Shown piece by piece: positions 18,011 to 26,060 of a DNA stretch of 45,735 nucleotides (its first letter is position 1; the number at the start of each line of letters is the position of its first letter). Made by a program: the position numbers and the translations under genes. The stretch comes from an uncultured Clostridia bacterium (GTDB taxonomy: Bacteria; Bacillota; Clostridia; TANB77; CAG-508): NCBI GenBank assembly GCA_947627755.1, contig CANQXD010000006.1, forward strand, positions 1 through 45,735, in the 5' to 3' direction. Below the pieces are notes generated by a model, which saw nothing but the letters and a program-made list of their open reading frames with translations, was not told the DNA's origin and ran no database searches.

Positions 18011-19741
18011 TTATCCTAAAATTTTCTTTAATTCTTCATGCCTTTTAATTTTTTGCGTAGTTGTCTTAATTAAAGGCTCATCTGTAACAAGAATTTCACG
18101 AATGTATTTGTAAGCAGGCATTGACTTATTTACCATAGTTTTAATATCTTGCCAAATAAGTGAATGATAATCTTCTTGTTTCTTAGAAGGATATTTTTCT
18201 TTCATAATATCTTTATTATAAACAATTTTAGCACATAAAATATAATCATCATCCTTTGGATCTTTTTTTCCAAATACCATACTTTCTTCCACATAAGGAA
18301 GTTTGTTAATCAAAATTTCTAGTTCTTCTGGATAAATATTCTTTCCATTTTTTAATACAATTACATCTTTTTTGCGACCAGTAATAAATAGAAAGCCGTC
18401 TTTATCAAAATAACCTAAATCGCCAGTGTAGAACCATCCATCTTTTAAGACTTCCTTAGTAGCTTCTTCATTTTCATAGTAACCAAGCATAACAGTTGGT
18501 GCTTTTGCTTTAATTTCACCAATTCCTTCTTTATTTGGAGAATCAATTGCAATATCAATACCAGGAAGAGGGAATCCGACAGAGCCAAGTTTTTTATATT
18601 TGTCATTTTCGCCTGCTAAAACAGGAGAAGTTTCCGTTAAGCCATAGCCTTGCATTAAATTGATACCTAAATTTAGAAAACCATGGATTGCATCCTTACT
18701 CATTTGGGCTCCTCCTGCAATGAGAATACGTAAATTTGGTGCGAAATTATCTAAGACAGGTTTCATTACCTTTCTTCGAATATCGATGCCAAATTTTAAA
18801 AGAAAATTGCAAAAAGAAGATAGTATTTTAATCAAGGTATATTTCTTTTGCTCTTTTAAGGCTTTTTCTATTTTTTTATACATAATTTCAAGCATTAAAG
18901 GAACGCAAACAAAACCAGTAACATGGTATTCCTTTAAATTATTTGCTACGTGTCGAATGCCATCACAAAATGCTACAGTAATACCACTATAAGTGCCATA
19001 TAAAAAGGTACAGGTCGATTCAAAAGTGTGGTGAAGCGGTAAGAAGGATAAGAAAACATCTTCTTTACGAATATCTGTCATTTGAGAAAGGCTATAAATA
19101 TCAGCACAAATATTAGCTTGAGATAGACTAACAGCTTTGGAAATAGAGGTTGTCCCAGAAGTAAATAGCATAATTGACATAGCATTATTATCAATTTCTA
19201 CTTCATTATAGCGAGTATCTCCATTTTCTAATTTATTCTTTCCGTTTTCTAATAATTCACTATATTTTAAAAACGCAGAATTTGGCGTATCGTCCATGCA
19301 AATATAATAATTTAAATTAGACTTGCCTTCTTTTCTAAGTTTTATAAATGTTTCTTGGTATTGTTTATCAAAAATAACAGCATCTGCTTTACTTCGAATA
19401 ATTAAACTTTCAAGCTCATTACTAGGGAGAGATTTATCAAGAGGAACGGCGATTATGTTTGAAGTAGTAATACCCAAATAAGAAACGCACCATTCATAAC
19501 GATTTGGACTAATAATGGCAACGCGTTTTTTAGTTAGTCCTAAATCTATTAAACTAGTTGCCAAACTTTTTATATCACAAACAAATTCACGATAGGTTCT
19601 ATTGATATATTCTTTGGACTTAGGCTCTAATTTATAAGTGAAAGCAATTTTATCAGCATACTTTGCTTCATAACGTTCTACTAATTCTCTAAAATTATAA
19701 ATTTCATCTGCTTCATATAATTTTCTTTTTGAATCTTCCAA
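18011..19741 (-). CDS. AMP-forming acyl-CoA ligase (copy 1)
   Basis: ANL-superfamily enzyme of the long-chain fatty acid-CoA ligase type: acyl group + ATP + CoA to acyl-CoA via an acyl-adenylate. The P-loop-like motif reads LFTSGTTSISKAVSLS (Ser where Gly is usual), followed by QGYGLTETSPVLAGEN, YTGDLGYFDKDGFLFITGR and KNGKNIYPEE. The catalytic Lys near the end lies in TTQKIKR. The preferred start is TTG at 19741, with AGAGGGG six bases upstream; an in-frame GTG at 19771 lacks a good site. It is a paralogue of the ligase at 21167-22900. The acyl substrate is not determinable. Confidence 0.85.
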   Translation of the reverse strand: MEDSKRKLYEADEIYNFRELVERYEAKYADKIAFTYKLEPKSKEYINRTYREFVCDIKSLATSLIDLGLTKKRVAIISPNRYEWCVSYLGITTSNIIAVPLDKSLPSNELESLIIRSKADAVIFDKQYQETFIKLRKEGKSNLNYYICMDDTPNSAFLKYSELLENGKNKLENGDTRYNEVEIDNNAMSIMLFTSGTTSISKAVSLSQANICADIYSLSQMTDIRKEDVFLSFLPLHHTFESTCTFLYGTYSGITVAFCDGIRHVANNLKEYHVTGFVCVPLMLEIMYKKIEKALKEQKKYTLIKILSSFCNFLLKFGIDIRRKVMKPVLDNFAPNLRILIAGGAQMSKDAIHGFLNLGINLMQGYGLTETSPVLAGENDKYKKLGSVGFPLPGIDIAIDSPNKEGIGEIKAKAPTVMLGYYENEEATKEVLKDGWFYTGDLGYFDKDGFLFITGRKKDVIVLKNGKNIYPEELEILINKLPYVEESMVFGKKDPKDDDYILCAKIVYNKDIMKEKYPSKKQEDYHSLIWQDIKTMVNKSMPAYKYIREILVTDEPLIKTTTQKIKRHEELKKILG

Positions 19742-19858
19742 AATAAACCCCTCTTTTCTTATTTTATTCACTTATTATATCTTATTTTAAGGAAAATGGC
19801 AAGAATGAAAAATGTCGAGTTTTGTAAGAAAGTTATAAGATATTTTAAATGGAAAATA

Positions 19859-19887
19859 TTTACAAATAGGAAATAAGATTATATAAT
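19859..19887 (+). promoter_or_regulatory. Promoter of the PBECR-like nuclease gene
   Basis: TTTACA (19859-19864), a 17-base spacer and TATAAT (19882-19887). The ATG at 19889 would lie upstream of the expected transcript start, so translation more likely begins at GTG 19925. Confidence 0.6.
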
Positions 19888-19924
19888 TATGTTTACTAAA
19901 ACAATAATAAAAAATGAGGTAAGT

Positions 19925-20317
19925 GTGCAGTATATAGGAAAAATAAATAGGAAACAATTAGGAAAATATAGAAAAAGACTTGTAACAGATGAAGTAATCT
20001 TAACAAATGAGAGAATAAAGCATATAAAAGAACATCATCCAGGAGATTATGAAAAATATGCTATCTATATTCCTAAAATCATAGGTAATCCAGATTATAT
20101 CATCAATGACAATAAAAATTTAGATACATTGTTATATATAAAAAGAATAGAAGAAGATTTTAAAAACGTGCAAATAGTAGTAAAATTAAACACAAATAAA
20201 AATGAAAAGGAAAAAAAGAATACAATATTAACATTATGGAAGATAAAAGACAGAACATATAAACAATTATTGAGAAACAAAGAAATAATATGGAAAAGAC
20301 TAGACAATTATGAATAA
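19925..20317 (+). CDS. Stand-alone Barnase/EndoU/colicin-E5-like nuclease (PBECR type)
   Basis: A 130-aa protein resembling the phage-Barnase-EndoU-ColicinE5/D-RelE-like (PBECR) nuclease fold. This is judged from TDEVILTNERIKHIKEHHPG (His-rich helix), IIGNPDYIINDNKN and a C-terminal ILTLWKI/YKQLLRNKEIIWKR segment. Such domains are RNases or toxins at the ends of phage head proteins, or stand-alone proteins in Clostridia. GTG at 19925 is chosen because GAGGT lies four bases upstream and the promoter's -10 box ends at 19887. No protein antitoxin is adjacent. A structured RNA starts 29 bases after the stop. The gene sits between two paralogous ligase genes, suggesting insertion. The activity is inferred from the fold family. 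Confidence 0.65.
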   Translation: MQYIGKINRKQLGKYRKRLVTDEVILTNERIKHIKEHHPGDYEKYAIYIPKIIGNPDYIINDNKNLDTLLYIKRIEEDFKNVQIVVKLNTNKNEKEKKNTILTLWKIKDRTYKQLLRNKEIIWKRLDNYE

Positions 20318-20346
20318 AAATAGTATAATGAAAGTACAATAAAGAG

Positions 20347-20483
20347 TAGTTATTTGAGGTGGTAAATTTCGTGCCGACCACACGCCGATGGCAAGACAGG
20401 GGAAAACCCGAGTAGATGTAGGAGAAGGGCACGCCTACCAAATAACTAAAAAAAGTAGGTGGTTGCAGCCACCTACTTTTTTT
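20347..20483 (+). ncRNA. Structured RNA downstream of the nuclease gene
   Basis: A long base-paired stem is visible: TAGTTATTT (20347) with AAATAACTA (to 20448), then GGTGG with CTACC (20435-20439), then CGTGCC (20370) with GGCACG (20428). The enclosed loop is G-rich for this genome and contains a GGG-GAAAA-CCC hairpin and a GCC-GAT-GGC hairpin. A strong terminator hairpin (GTAGGTGG...CCACCTAC plus T-run, 20455-20483) follows at once. I do not recognise the class (not tmRNA, SRP, RNase P, 6S or a riboswitch I can name). No reading frame explains it. It may be co-transcribed with the nuclease. Confidence 0.6.
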
Positions 20484-20730
20484 GTTTTCTTTTTTTGAAA
20501 ACTATACACAAAACAAAACACTATAAGTTTTTTATACTTATATTATATACAATTATAAAAAAAATGCAATAGGTTTTATAATTTTTCACCATAAAAATGA
20601 AAACTATTGCAAATAACTTAAAAAGATGTTAGAATAAAATATATTATTTTTTATTCCTTATTCACAGTCCATCACACAATAAACTGTAACAGACAACGAA
20701 AAAAGCTAAATAGCAAAAGGAGGAAAAAGT

Positions 20731-21120
20731 ATGGAAAGAGTAGTAATTACTACTAAAACCTGTCCGTGTTGTAAGTACCAATATCAGACAGTGGAACATT
20801 ACAAAGTGGTGCAAAAACAGGTAACCAAGAGGGTGCCACGAATAAAAAATGGTAAGCCTGTAGAAATTACGCCATGGGAGAAGATGGAAATAAATCAGTA
20901 TCCTTATGGAGAATTAGCAAGAAAGAAGACAAAAGTGGTAAAAGTTCTAGAACCACAAGAAGAACTTTCAAAAAGTGGCATACCCAGAGGGCGAAAAGAT
21001 TTTATACCCATTAAAGTAGTAGTTGGACGTGATATCGAAGTAATAGGAATGGAATGTCCTAATTGTGGTATTTATATGAATGCTGGAAAGTGTACGACAA
21101 AAGAAGAAAAACAATTATAA
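20731..21120 (+). CDS. Unrecognised zinc-ribbon-like protein
   Basis: A 129-aa protein with two CxxC knuckles, CPCC near residue 12 and CPNC near residue 112, that could form one zinc ribbon from the two ends. The middle is basic and Lys/Val rich (QVTKRVPRIKNGKPVEIT). I do not recognise the family. AAAGGAGG precedes the ATG. The upstream 240 bases (20484-20730) hold no gene I can see. It is convergent with the second ligase gene and shares a terminator with it. Confidence 0.6.
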   Translation: MERVVITTKTCPCCKYQYQTVEHYKVVQKQVTKRVPRIKNGKPVEITPWEKMEINQYPYGELARKKTKVVKVLEPQEELSKSGIPRGRKDFIPIKVVVGRDIEVIGMECPNCGIYMNAGKCTTKEEKQL

Positions 21121-21131
21121 TAAAAATTGGT

Positions 21132-21167
21132 AAAAAAGTAGGTGGTTTTAGCCACCTACTTTTTTTC
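21132..21167. terminator. Bidirectional terminator
   Basis: GTAGGTGG-TTTTAG-CCACCTAC with flanking A- and T-runs serves the convergent zinc-ribbon and ligase genes. Its stem is identical to the terminator stem at 20455-20477 after the structured RNA, suggesting duplication. Confidence 0.8.
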
Positions 21168-22900
21168 TATAACCTTTTCATTTCCTCAAATCTTTTAATT
21201 TTCTGTGTAGTTGTTTTAATGAAAGGCTCTGTTGTTATTTTAATATCAAATATATTTTTATATTTTGGTATTTGAGTATTTACCTTTTTAACTTCTTCTT
21301 TCAAAAAGCTATAAATTTCTTCCTCTGTTTTTCCTTGGAAAATCTCATTTTGCGCGTCATACACTAATTTAGCACAAATTCTATCTTGGTTATTAGGGGC
21401 AACATAAACAAAACTTTCCACAACATAAGGAGATTCATTTAGTAAAGTTTCAATTTCTTGTGGGAAAATTTTCTTTCCACTTGTTAAAACAATCATATCT
21501 TTAATTCTACCAGTAACGAAAAGGTAACCATCTTTATCAATATAACCTAAGTCACCAGTATGGAAATAGCCATCAATCATGACTTCTTTAGTTTTTTCTT
21601 CATCTTCGTAGTAGCCAAGCATAACATTTGGACCTTTTACAGTAATCTCTCCAATTCCGTTTTCATCTGGATTAGCAATTTTAACTTCTTGGCAGAATTG
21701 TGGACGTCCTGCACTACCAGGTTTCTGATATTTATCATTTTCTGCAGAAATAACAGGAGAGGTCTCTGTTAAACCATAACCTTGAATCATAACGACACCA
21801 ATACTATTGAAGAATTTAATAACTTTTATATCAGCAGAAGCAGAACCATAAATAATGGTTCTTAGTCTTCCACCTAAGTTATCTAAAATGCTTTTAAATA
21901 GCTTTCTTCTAATATCAATATGGAAGAATAGTAAGAAGTTAGAAAGTGCCATCATCATTTTTACAGGAATTTCTAATTTCTTTTGTTTAATTGTTTTCCA
22001 AATTTGTCGATACATAATTTCCAAAACAGCAGGAACACATACCATACCACTAATTTTATATTCCACTAAGTTTTTTGCAATATGTTTTAAACCATCACAA
22101 TAGCAAATTTCAAAACCAACAAAGAAGCAGAATAAGTAAGTGGCTGTGCACTCTAACGTGTGATGCAAAGGTAGAAATGATAAAATATTATCATCATCTC
22201 TTGCCTTAATTAAAGTAGTCATACCAGATACATTAGAGCAAATATTTCTTTGGGAAAGCATAACAGCTTTTGACATACCAGTAGTTCCAGAAGTAAAAAT
22301 TAAGACAGATAACTTGTCTGGATCAATTTTAATATTATCATAAGCAGTATTACCATTAGCAAGAAGCATTTTACCTTCTTCAATTAGTTGCCAAAAAGAA
22401 AGAATTCCGTTTTCTTCATCATGGCTATTTGCATTCATATTGATATAATATTTTAAATTGGTTATATTCTTTTCTTTAATACTCTTAAAAGTTTCTAAAA
22501 ACTTTCCATCAAACACAACAGCTTCTGCCTTACTTCTGATTAAAGAAGTTTCAATTTCATTTTGTGGTAAAAGATGGTCAAGTGGAACAGAAACCATATT
22601 TCCATTGTTAATTGCCATATAAGATACTGGCCATGGGTATTGGTTATGGCTAATAATAGCTACTTTTTTACCCTCTAGCCCCATATCTAAAAGTTTGGTA
22701 GAAAGTGCTTTTACATGCTCAAAATGTTCCTTAAAAGTAACATGTACATATTCTGGAACCTTTGCGGTAGAATCTTTTTTATAAGTAAATGCAACTTTAT
22801 TGGCAAATTTAGCAGTTGCCGTATCAATTAACTCACGAAAAGTATCTACATGCATTTCAGGATAAATCATATTTTTTTGTGGCTTAAAAGTATCGCTCAT
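21167..22900 (-). CDS. AMP-forming acyl-CoA ligase (copy 2)
   Basis: Paralogue of the ligase at 18011-19741, with the same architecture. The AMP-binding signature is LIFTSGTTGMSKAVMLS (normal Gly), then QGYGLTETSPVISAEN, HTGDLGYIDKDGYLFVTGR, TSGKKIFPQE and the catalytic Lys in TTQKIKR. The preferred start is ATG at 22900 (MSDTFKPQK), with AGGAG about eight bases upstream; the in-frame extension to 23050 is non-coding leader. It likely activates fatty acids for lipid metabolism; the substrate is unknown. The nuclease-RNA module lies between the two copies. Confidence 0.87.
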   Translation of the reverse strand: MSDTFKPQKNMIYPEMHVDTFRELIDTATAKFANKVAFTYKKDSTAKVPEYVHVTFKEHFEHVKALSTKLLDMGLEGKKVAIISHNQYPWPVSYMAINNGNMVSVPLDHLLPQNEIETSLIRSKAEAVVFDGKFLETFKSIKEKNITNLKYYINMNANSHDEENGILSFWQLIEEGKMLLANGNTAYDNIKIDPDKLSVLIFTSGTTGMSKAVMLSQRNICSNVSGMTTLIKARDDDNILSFLPLHHTLECTATYLFCFFVGFEICYCDGLKHIAKNLVEYKISGMVCVPAVLEIMYRQIWKTIKQKKLEIPVKMMMALSNFLLFFHIDIRRKLFKSILDNLGGRLRTIIYGSASADIKVIKFFNSIGVVMIQGYGLTETSPVISAENDKYQKPGSAGRPQFCQEVKIANPDENGIGEITVKGPNVMLGYYEDEEKTKEVMIDGYFHTGDLGYIDKDGYLFVTGRIKDMIVLTSGKKIFPQEIETLLNESPYVVESFVYVAPNNQDRICAKLVYDAQNEIFQGKTEEEIYSFLKEEVKKVNTQIPKYKNIFDIKITTEPFIKTTTQKIKRFEEMKRL

Positions 22901-23056
22901 GTTAAAACTCCTATCTTTGTTGAAATTTTTCTTCAACTTATAAAAATCTAATTTCGCTCCTTCATTATATTCTAAAATGAAAAAAATTACAAGGAAATTG
23001 ACTATTTCGTTTAATATTTTTTGCTCGTAAAATAATACAATATTTGACAAAAATTA

Positions 23057-23085
23057 TTTACAATAAATTAAAAAGATAATATAAT
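23057..23085 (+). promoter_or_regulatory. Sigma-A type promoter
   Basis: TTTACA (23057-23062), a 17-base spacer and TATAAT (23080-23085) lie 30 bases before the kinase-like gene. Confidence 0.6.
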
Positions 23086-23114
23086 AAATAAAATATTAGA
23101 AAGAAGGTAATTAT

Positions 23115-23630
23115 ATGAAACAAATTATTGTCATAAATGGAAGTGGCGGAGTAGGAAAGGATACATTTGTAGAATTTTGTCAGAAATATTGCAAAATTAA
23201 AAATATTTCTTCAGTAGATAAAGTAAAAGAAGCAGCAAGAGTTCTAACAGGTTGGGATGGCTCTAAAGATGAAAAATCTAGAAAATTGTTAGTTGATTTA
23301 AAACAATTAGGAATACAATATAATGATGCACCTTTTAAGTACATAGTAGAAAGTGCAGAAGAATTTAAAAACACAGAAGATGAGATAATGTTTGTTCATA
23401 TTAGAGAAATTGAAGAAATAGAAAAAGTAAAAAAAGCTACTAATGCAAAAACATTATTAGTTACTAATAAAAATGTCCCTATTATTACATCTAATGAGTC
23501 AGATAAAAATGTTATGAATTATCAATATGATTTTTATATAAAAAATGATGGAACACTAGAAGATTTAGATATGGTTGCGAAAAAATTTATTAGCAGTTTT
23601 AGAGAAAAAGAACAAGATACAGAAAGATAA
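23115..23630 (+). CDS. P-loop nucleotide-kinase-like protein
   Basis: A 171-aa protein beginning with a Walker A motif, INGSGGVGKDTF (residues 7-18), followed by VDKVKEAARVLTGWDG and a later FVHIREIEEIEKVK segment. The size and pattern fit the deoxynucleoside-monophosphate or adenylate-type kinases with a GKDT loop, as found in phages and Firmicutes. The substrate cannot be set. AAGAAGGT precedes the ATG. rimO follows after 80 bases, possibly in one transcript. Confidence 0.7.
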   Translation: MKQIIVINGSGGVGKDTFVEFCQKYCKIKNISSVDKVKEAARVLTGWDGSKDEKSRKLLVDLKQLGIQYNDAPFKYIVESAEEFKNTEDEIMFVHIREIEEIEKVKKATNAKTLLVTNKNVPIITSNESDKNVMNYQYDFYIKNDGTLEDLDMVAKKFISSFREKEQDTER

Positions 23631-23710
23631 GGAAAAAATAATTTTAAGATAAATAAGTTATCATATCTATTTGTACCCCTTAAAAAACGCAGAAAGGATA
23701 GAAATAAAAA

Positions 23711-25009
23711 ATGAAAGTAGGGTTTGTTCATTTAGGATGTAGCAAAAATTTAGTAGATACAGAAATGACCATAGGATTGTTTAAAGAAAATGGCTACCAA
23801 ATTGTAAACAATGCAAAAGAAGCCGATATTATTGTAATCAACACTTGTGGCTTTATTACCCCTGCCAAAGAAGAAGCCATAAACACCATTTTAGAAATGG
23901 CAGAAGAAAAAAAGAGAAGATGCCAGTATTTAATCGTTATGGGATGTTTAGTGCAGCGCTATAAAGAAGACTTGCAAAAAGCTATTCCAGAAGTAGATTT
24001 ATGGATTAAATACGACTCTTACAATACCATCTGGGAGCAAATAGAAGAAGTAATTAAACCTGAAAAAACAAAAGCAAAAACCTTAGATTTTTTAAATAGG
24101 ACCATTACAACAGGAGAAAATTTTGTTTACTTAAGAATTGCAGAGGGTTGTAGCAATTTCTGTACATATTGTGCTATTCCTAAAATTAGAGGAAAATATA
24201 TTAGTAGAAAAATAGAAGATATTTTAGAAGAAGCAAAGCAACTTGCAAAAGAAGGATATAAAGAAATCATTGTTATTGCACAAGATACCACAAAATATGG
24301 AATAGATTTATATGGAAAACCACGCTTAGCAGAACTATTACAAAAACTATGTAAAATACAAGGTATAAAATGGATTCGTTTCTTATATGCTTACCCAGAA
24401 ACCATTACCGATGAACTAATAGAAGTAGTAAAAAAAGAAGAAAAAATTTGCTCATATTTTGATATTCCGATTCAACATATTGCAAATTCAGTATTAAAAA
24501 GAATGAATCGAAAGAGTGACAAGCAAAGTATAGAAAAGTTAATTACAAAATTAAGAAAAGAAATTCCTAATGTTGTAATTCGAACAACAGTAATGGTAGG
24601 TTTCCCAGGAGAAACCAAAGAAGACTTTGAAGAATTATATGAATTTGTAAAGAAAACGAAATTTGATAGATTAGGAGCCTTTTCTTATTCTAAAGAAGAA
24701 AATACACCAGCAGAAAAATTGCCAAATCAAATTCATTGGAACACAAAGAGAAGTAGATACAATAAAATTATGGGCTTGCAACAAGAAATAGCAGAAGAAA
24801 AACAAAAAGAATTAATTGGAACAAAATTGGAAGTATTAGTAGAAACCAAAACTTTTGATAACCAATATTATGTAGGAAGAAGTTATCGAGAAGTACCAGA
24901 CATTGACGGACTAATTTATATTCCTATGACCGAAAAAGACTTATTAGGAAAATTTGTAACGTGCACGATTACTGGTGTACAAGGCTATGATTTAATAGCA
25001 AGTTTATAA
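23711..25009 (+). CDS. rimO: Ribosomal protein S12 methylthiotransferase RimO
   Basis: Radical-SAM enzyme that adds a methylthio group to an Asp of ribosomal protein S12. The N-terminal domain has LGCSKNLVDTE, INTCGFI and VMGCLVQRYKEDL (cysteines for the second iron-sulfur cluster). The radical-SAM loop is CSNFCTYCAIPKIRGKY (about residues 146-162). The MVGFPGETKEDF block and a C-terminal TRAM domain (about 370-432) complete it. LGCSKN rather than a MiaB pattern supports RimO. The length of 432 aa is usual. Confidence 0.95.
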   Translation: MKVGFVHLGCSKNLVDTEMTIGLFKENGYQIVNNAKEADIIVINTCGFITPAKEEAINTILEMAEEKKRRCQYLIVMGCLVQRYKEDLQKAIPEVDLWIKYDSYNTIWEQIEEVIKPEKTKAKTLDFLNRTITTGENFVYLRIAEGCSNFCTYCAIPKIRGKYISRKIEDILEEAKQLAKEGYKEIIVIAQDTTKYGIDLYGKPRLAELLQKLCKIQGIKWIRFLYAYPETITDELIEVVKKEEKICSYFDIPIQHIANSVLKRMNRKSDKQSIEKLITKLRKEIPNVVIRTTVMVGFPGETKEDFEELYEFVKKTKFDRLGAFSYSKEENTPAEKLPNQIHWNTKRSRYNKIMGLQQEIAEEKQKELIGTKLEVLVETKTFDNQYYVGRSYREVPDIDGLIYIPMTEKDLLGKFVTCTITGVQGYDLIASL

Positions 25010-25032
25010 AAAAGAATGAAAAAATATAAGAA

Positions 25033-25066
25033 TAGCCCTAAATAAAATAGTTATTTAGGGCTATAA
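25033..25066. terminator. Convergent terminator
   Basis: Hairpin ATAGCCCTAAATAA / TTATTTAGGGCTAT between rimO and the convergent small membrane gene. The T-rich tail is on the minus-strand side. Confidence 0.7.
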
Positions 25067-25084
25067 AATGTCTTAAAGATTGCA

Positions 25085-25294
25085 TTAAAAATCTAAAAGC
25101 TTAAAATCTTTTACGACTTCATCAATAGAAGGGTCATGTTGATCTGTAAACTTACCAAAGATAACATTATTATCACAAAAAGATTTTGGAACACTTTCTT
25201 TCTGCTTATTTTTCATAATGCCTAAAAATGTTCCGGTAAGTCCGCCTCCTAAGATGCTAACACATAGTAAGATAACAGATAAAGTACTACTCAT
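25085..25294 (-). CDS. Small membrane protein, unrecognised
   Basis: A 69-aa protein with one N-terminal membrane helix (residues 5-26, glycine-rich GGGLTGTFLG), then a polar tail with one Cys and an acidic end. An AGGAGA site precedes the ATG. No family is recognised. It is monocistronic between rimO and lemA terminators. Confidence 0.6.
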   Translation of the reverse strand: MSSTLSVILLCVSILGGGLTGTFLGIMKNKQKESVPKSFCDNNVIFGKFTDQHDPSIDEVVKDFKLLDF

Positions 25295-25391
25295 TTGAAG
25301 TTCTCCTTTCAGACATCTTTTATGAAAAGTTTTTAGTTATATGAAATTATATCATAAAATCATGAAAAATAAAAGACCTATTATTTTTAAT

Positions 25392-25438
25392 AAAAAGGAA
25401 AGAAATGGATGCGTCCCAAATCTTTCCTTTTTTTTATT
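25392..25438 (-). terminator. Terminator of the DUF2207-lemA operon
   Basis: On the minus strand, AAAGGAAAGA pairs with TCTTTCCTTT around a loop of about 17 bases, with T residues after. It overlaps the lemA stop. Confidence 0.7.
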
Positions 25439-25994
25439 TATTAAAATCAACTTTTACATTTTTTCTTGCTTCTTCACTATCTACAGTAAATAAAGGCTCT
25501 GGTTTAAAGTTAAACATAGAAGCAACAATATTATCTGGAAATACTTCTACTTTCGTATTATACATCATAGCTGTATCATTATAAAATTGTCTTGCAAAAG
25601 AAATTTTATTTTCAGTTTCTGTCAAACTATTTTGTAGTTCACTAAAATTTTGATTTGCTTTTAAATCAGGGTAGTTTTCAGAAACTGCCATAATAGTTTT
25701 TAAAGCGCTAGACAAAGCATTGTCTAATTCAGCTTTTTCTTTTACAGAACTTGCATTAGTCCAAGAAGAACGAAGTTCAGTTACTTTTTCTAATACTTCC
25801 TTCTCATGAGTCATATAACCTTTTACAGTTTCTACTAAATTTGGAATTAAATCGAATCTTCTTTGTAATTGAACTTCAATTTGACTCCAAGCATTTCTTA
25901 CTTTTTGTCTTGCTTTTACCAAACCATTATAAACACCAATGATAAATAGGGCAATGACAACAACAATAGCTAAAATGATAAAAAATATAGTCAT
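25434..25994 (-). CDS. lemA: LemA family protein
   Basis: LemA-type protein: one N-terminal membrane helix (residues 2-22), then a coiled-coil-rich domain with YNGLVKARQKVRNAWSQIEV, QLQRRFDLIPNLVETVKGYM and ARQFYNDTAMMYNTKVEVFP. The last of these is the family signature. The start at 25994 (MTIFFIIL) has AGGAGG eight bases upstream; longer in-frame starts lack one. It follows the DUF2207 gene, a widespread pairing of unknown envelope function. Confidence 0.92.
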   Translation of the reverse strand: MTIFFIILAIVVVIALFIIGVYNGLVKARQKVRNAWSQIEVQLQRRFDLIPNLVETVKGYMTHEKEVLEKVTELRSSWTNASSVKEKAELDNALSSALKTIMAVSENYPDLKANQNFSELQNSLTETENKISFARQFYNDTAMMYNTKVEVFPDNIVASMFNFKPEPLFTVDSEEARKNVKVDFNK

Positions 25995-26060
25995 AATAAA
26001 ATCCTCCTTTTTAATTAGTACTATCATAACATAGATAAAATAAAATAACAAGTCAAAATT

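Noticed and set aside
19889..19924. ATG 19889 as start of the nuclease gene
   Set aside because: It lies one base after the -10 box, ahead of the likely transcript start. GTG 19925 has a ribosome site and begins the conserved region.
20347..20450. The structured RNA as SRP RNA, tmRNA, RNase P RNA or a known riboswitch
   Set aside because: None of the universally conserved core sequences of these RNAs is present, and the downstream terminator follows with no gene immediately controlled.
20455..21167. Two identical GTAGGTGG...CCACCTAC stems as CRISPR repeats
   Set aside because: Only two copies 680 bases apart, each a hairpin with a T-run in a terminator position; no spacer array exists.
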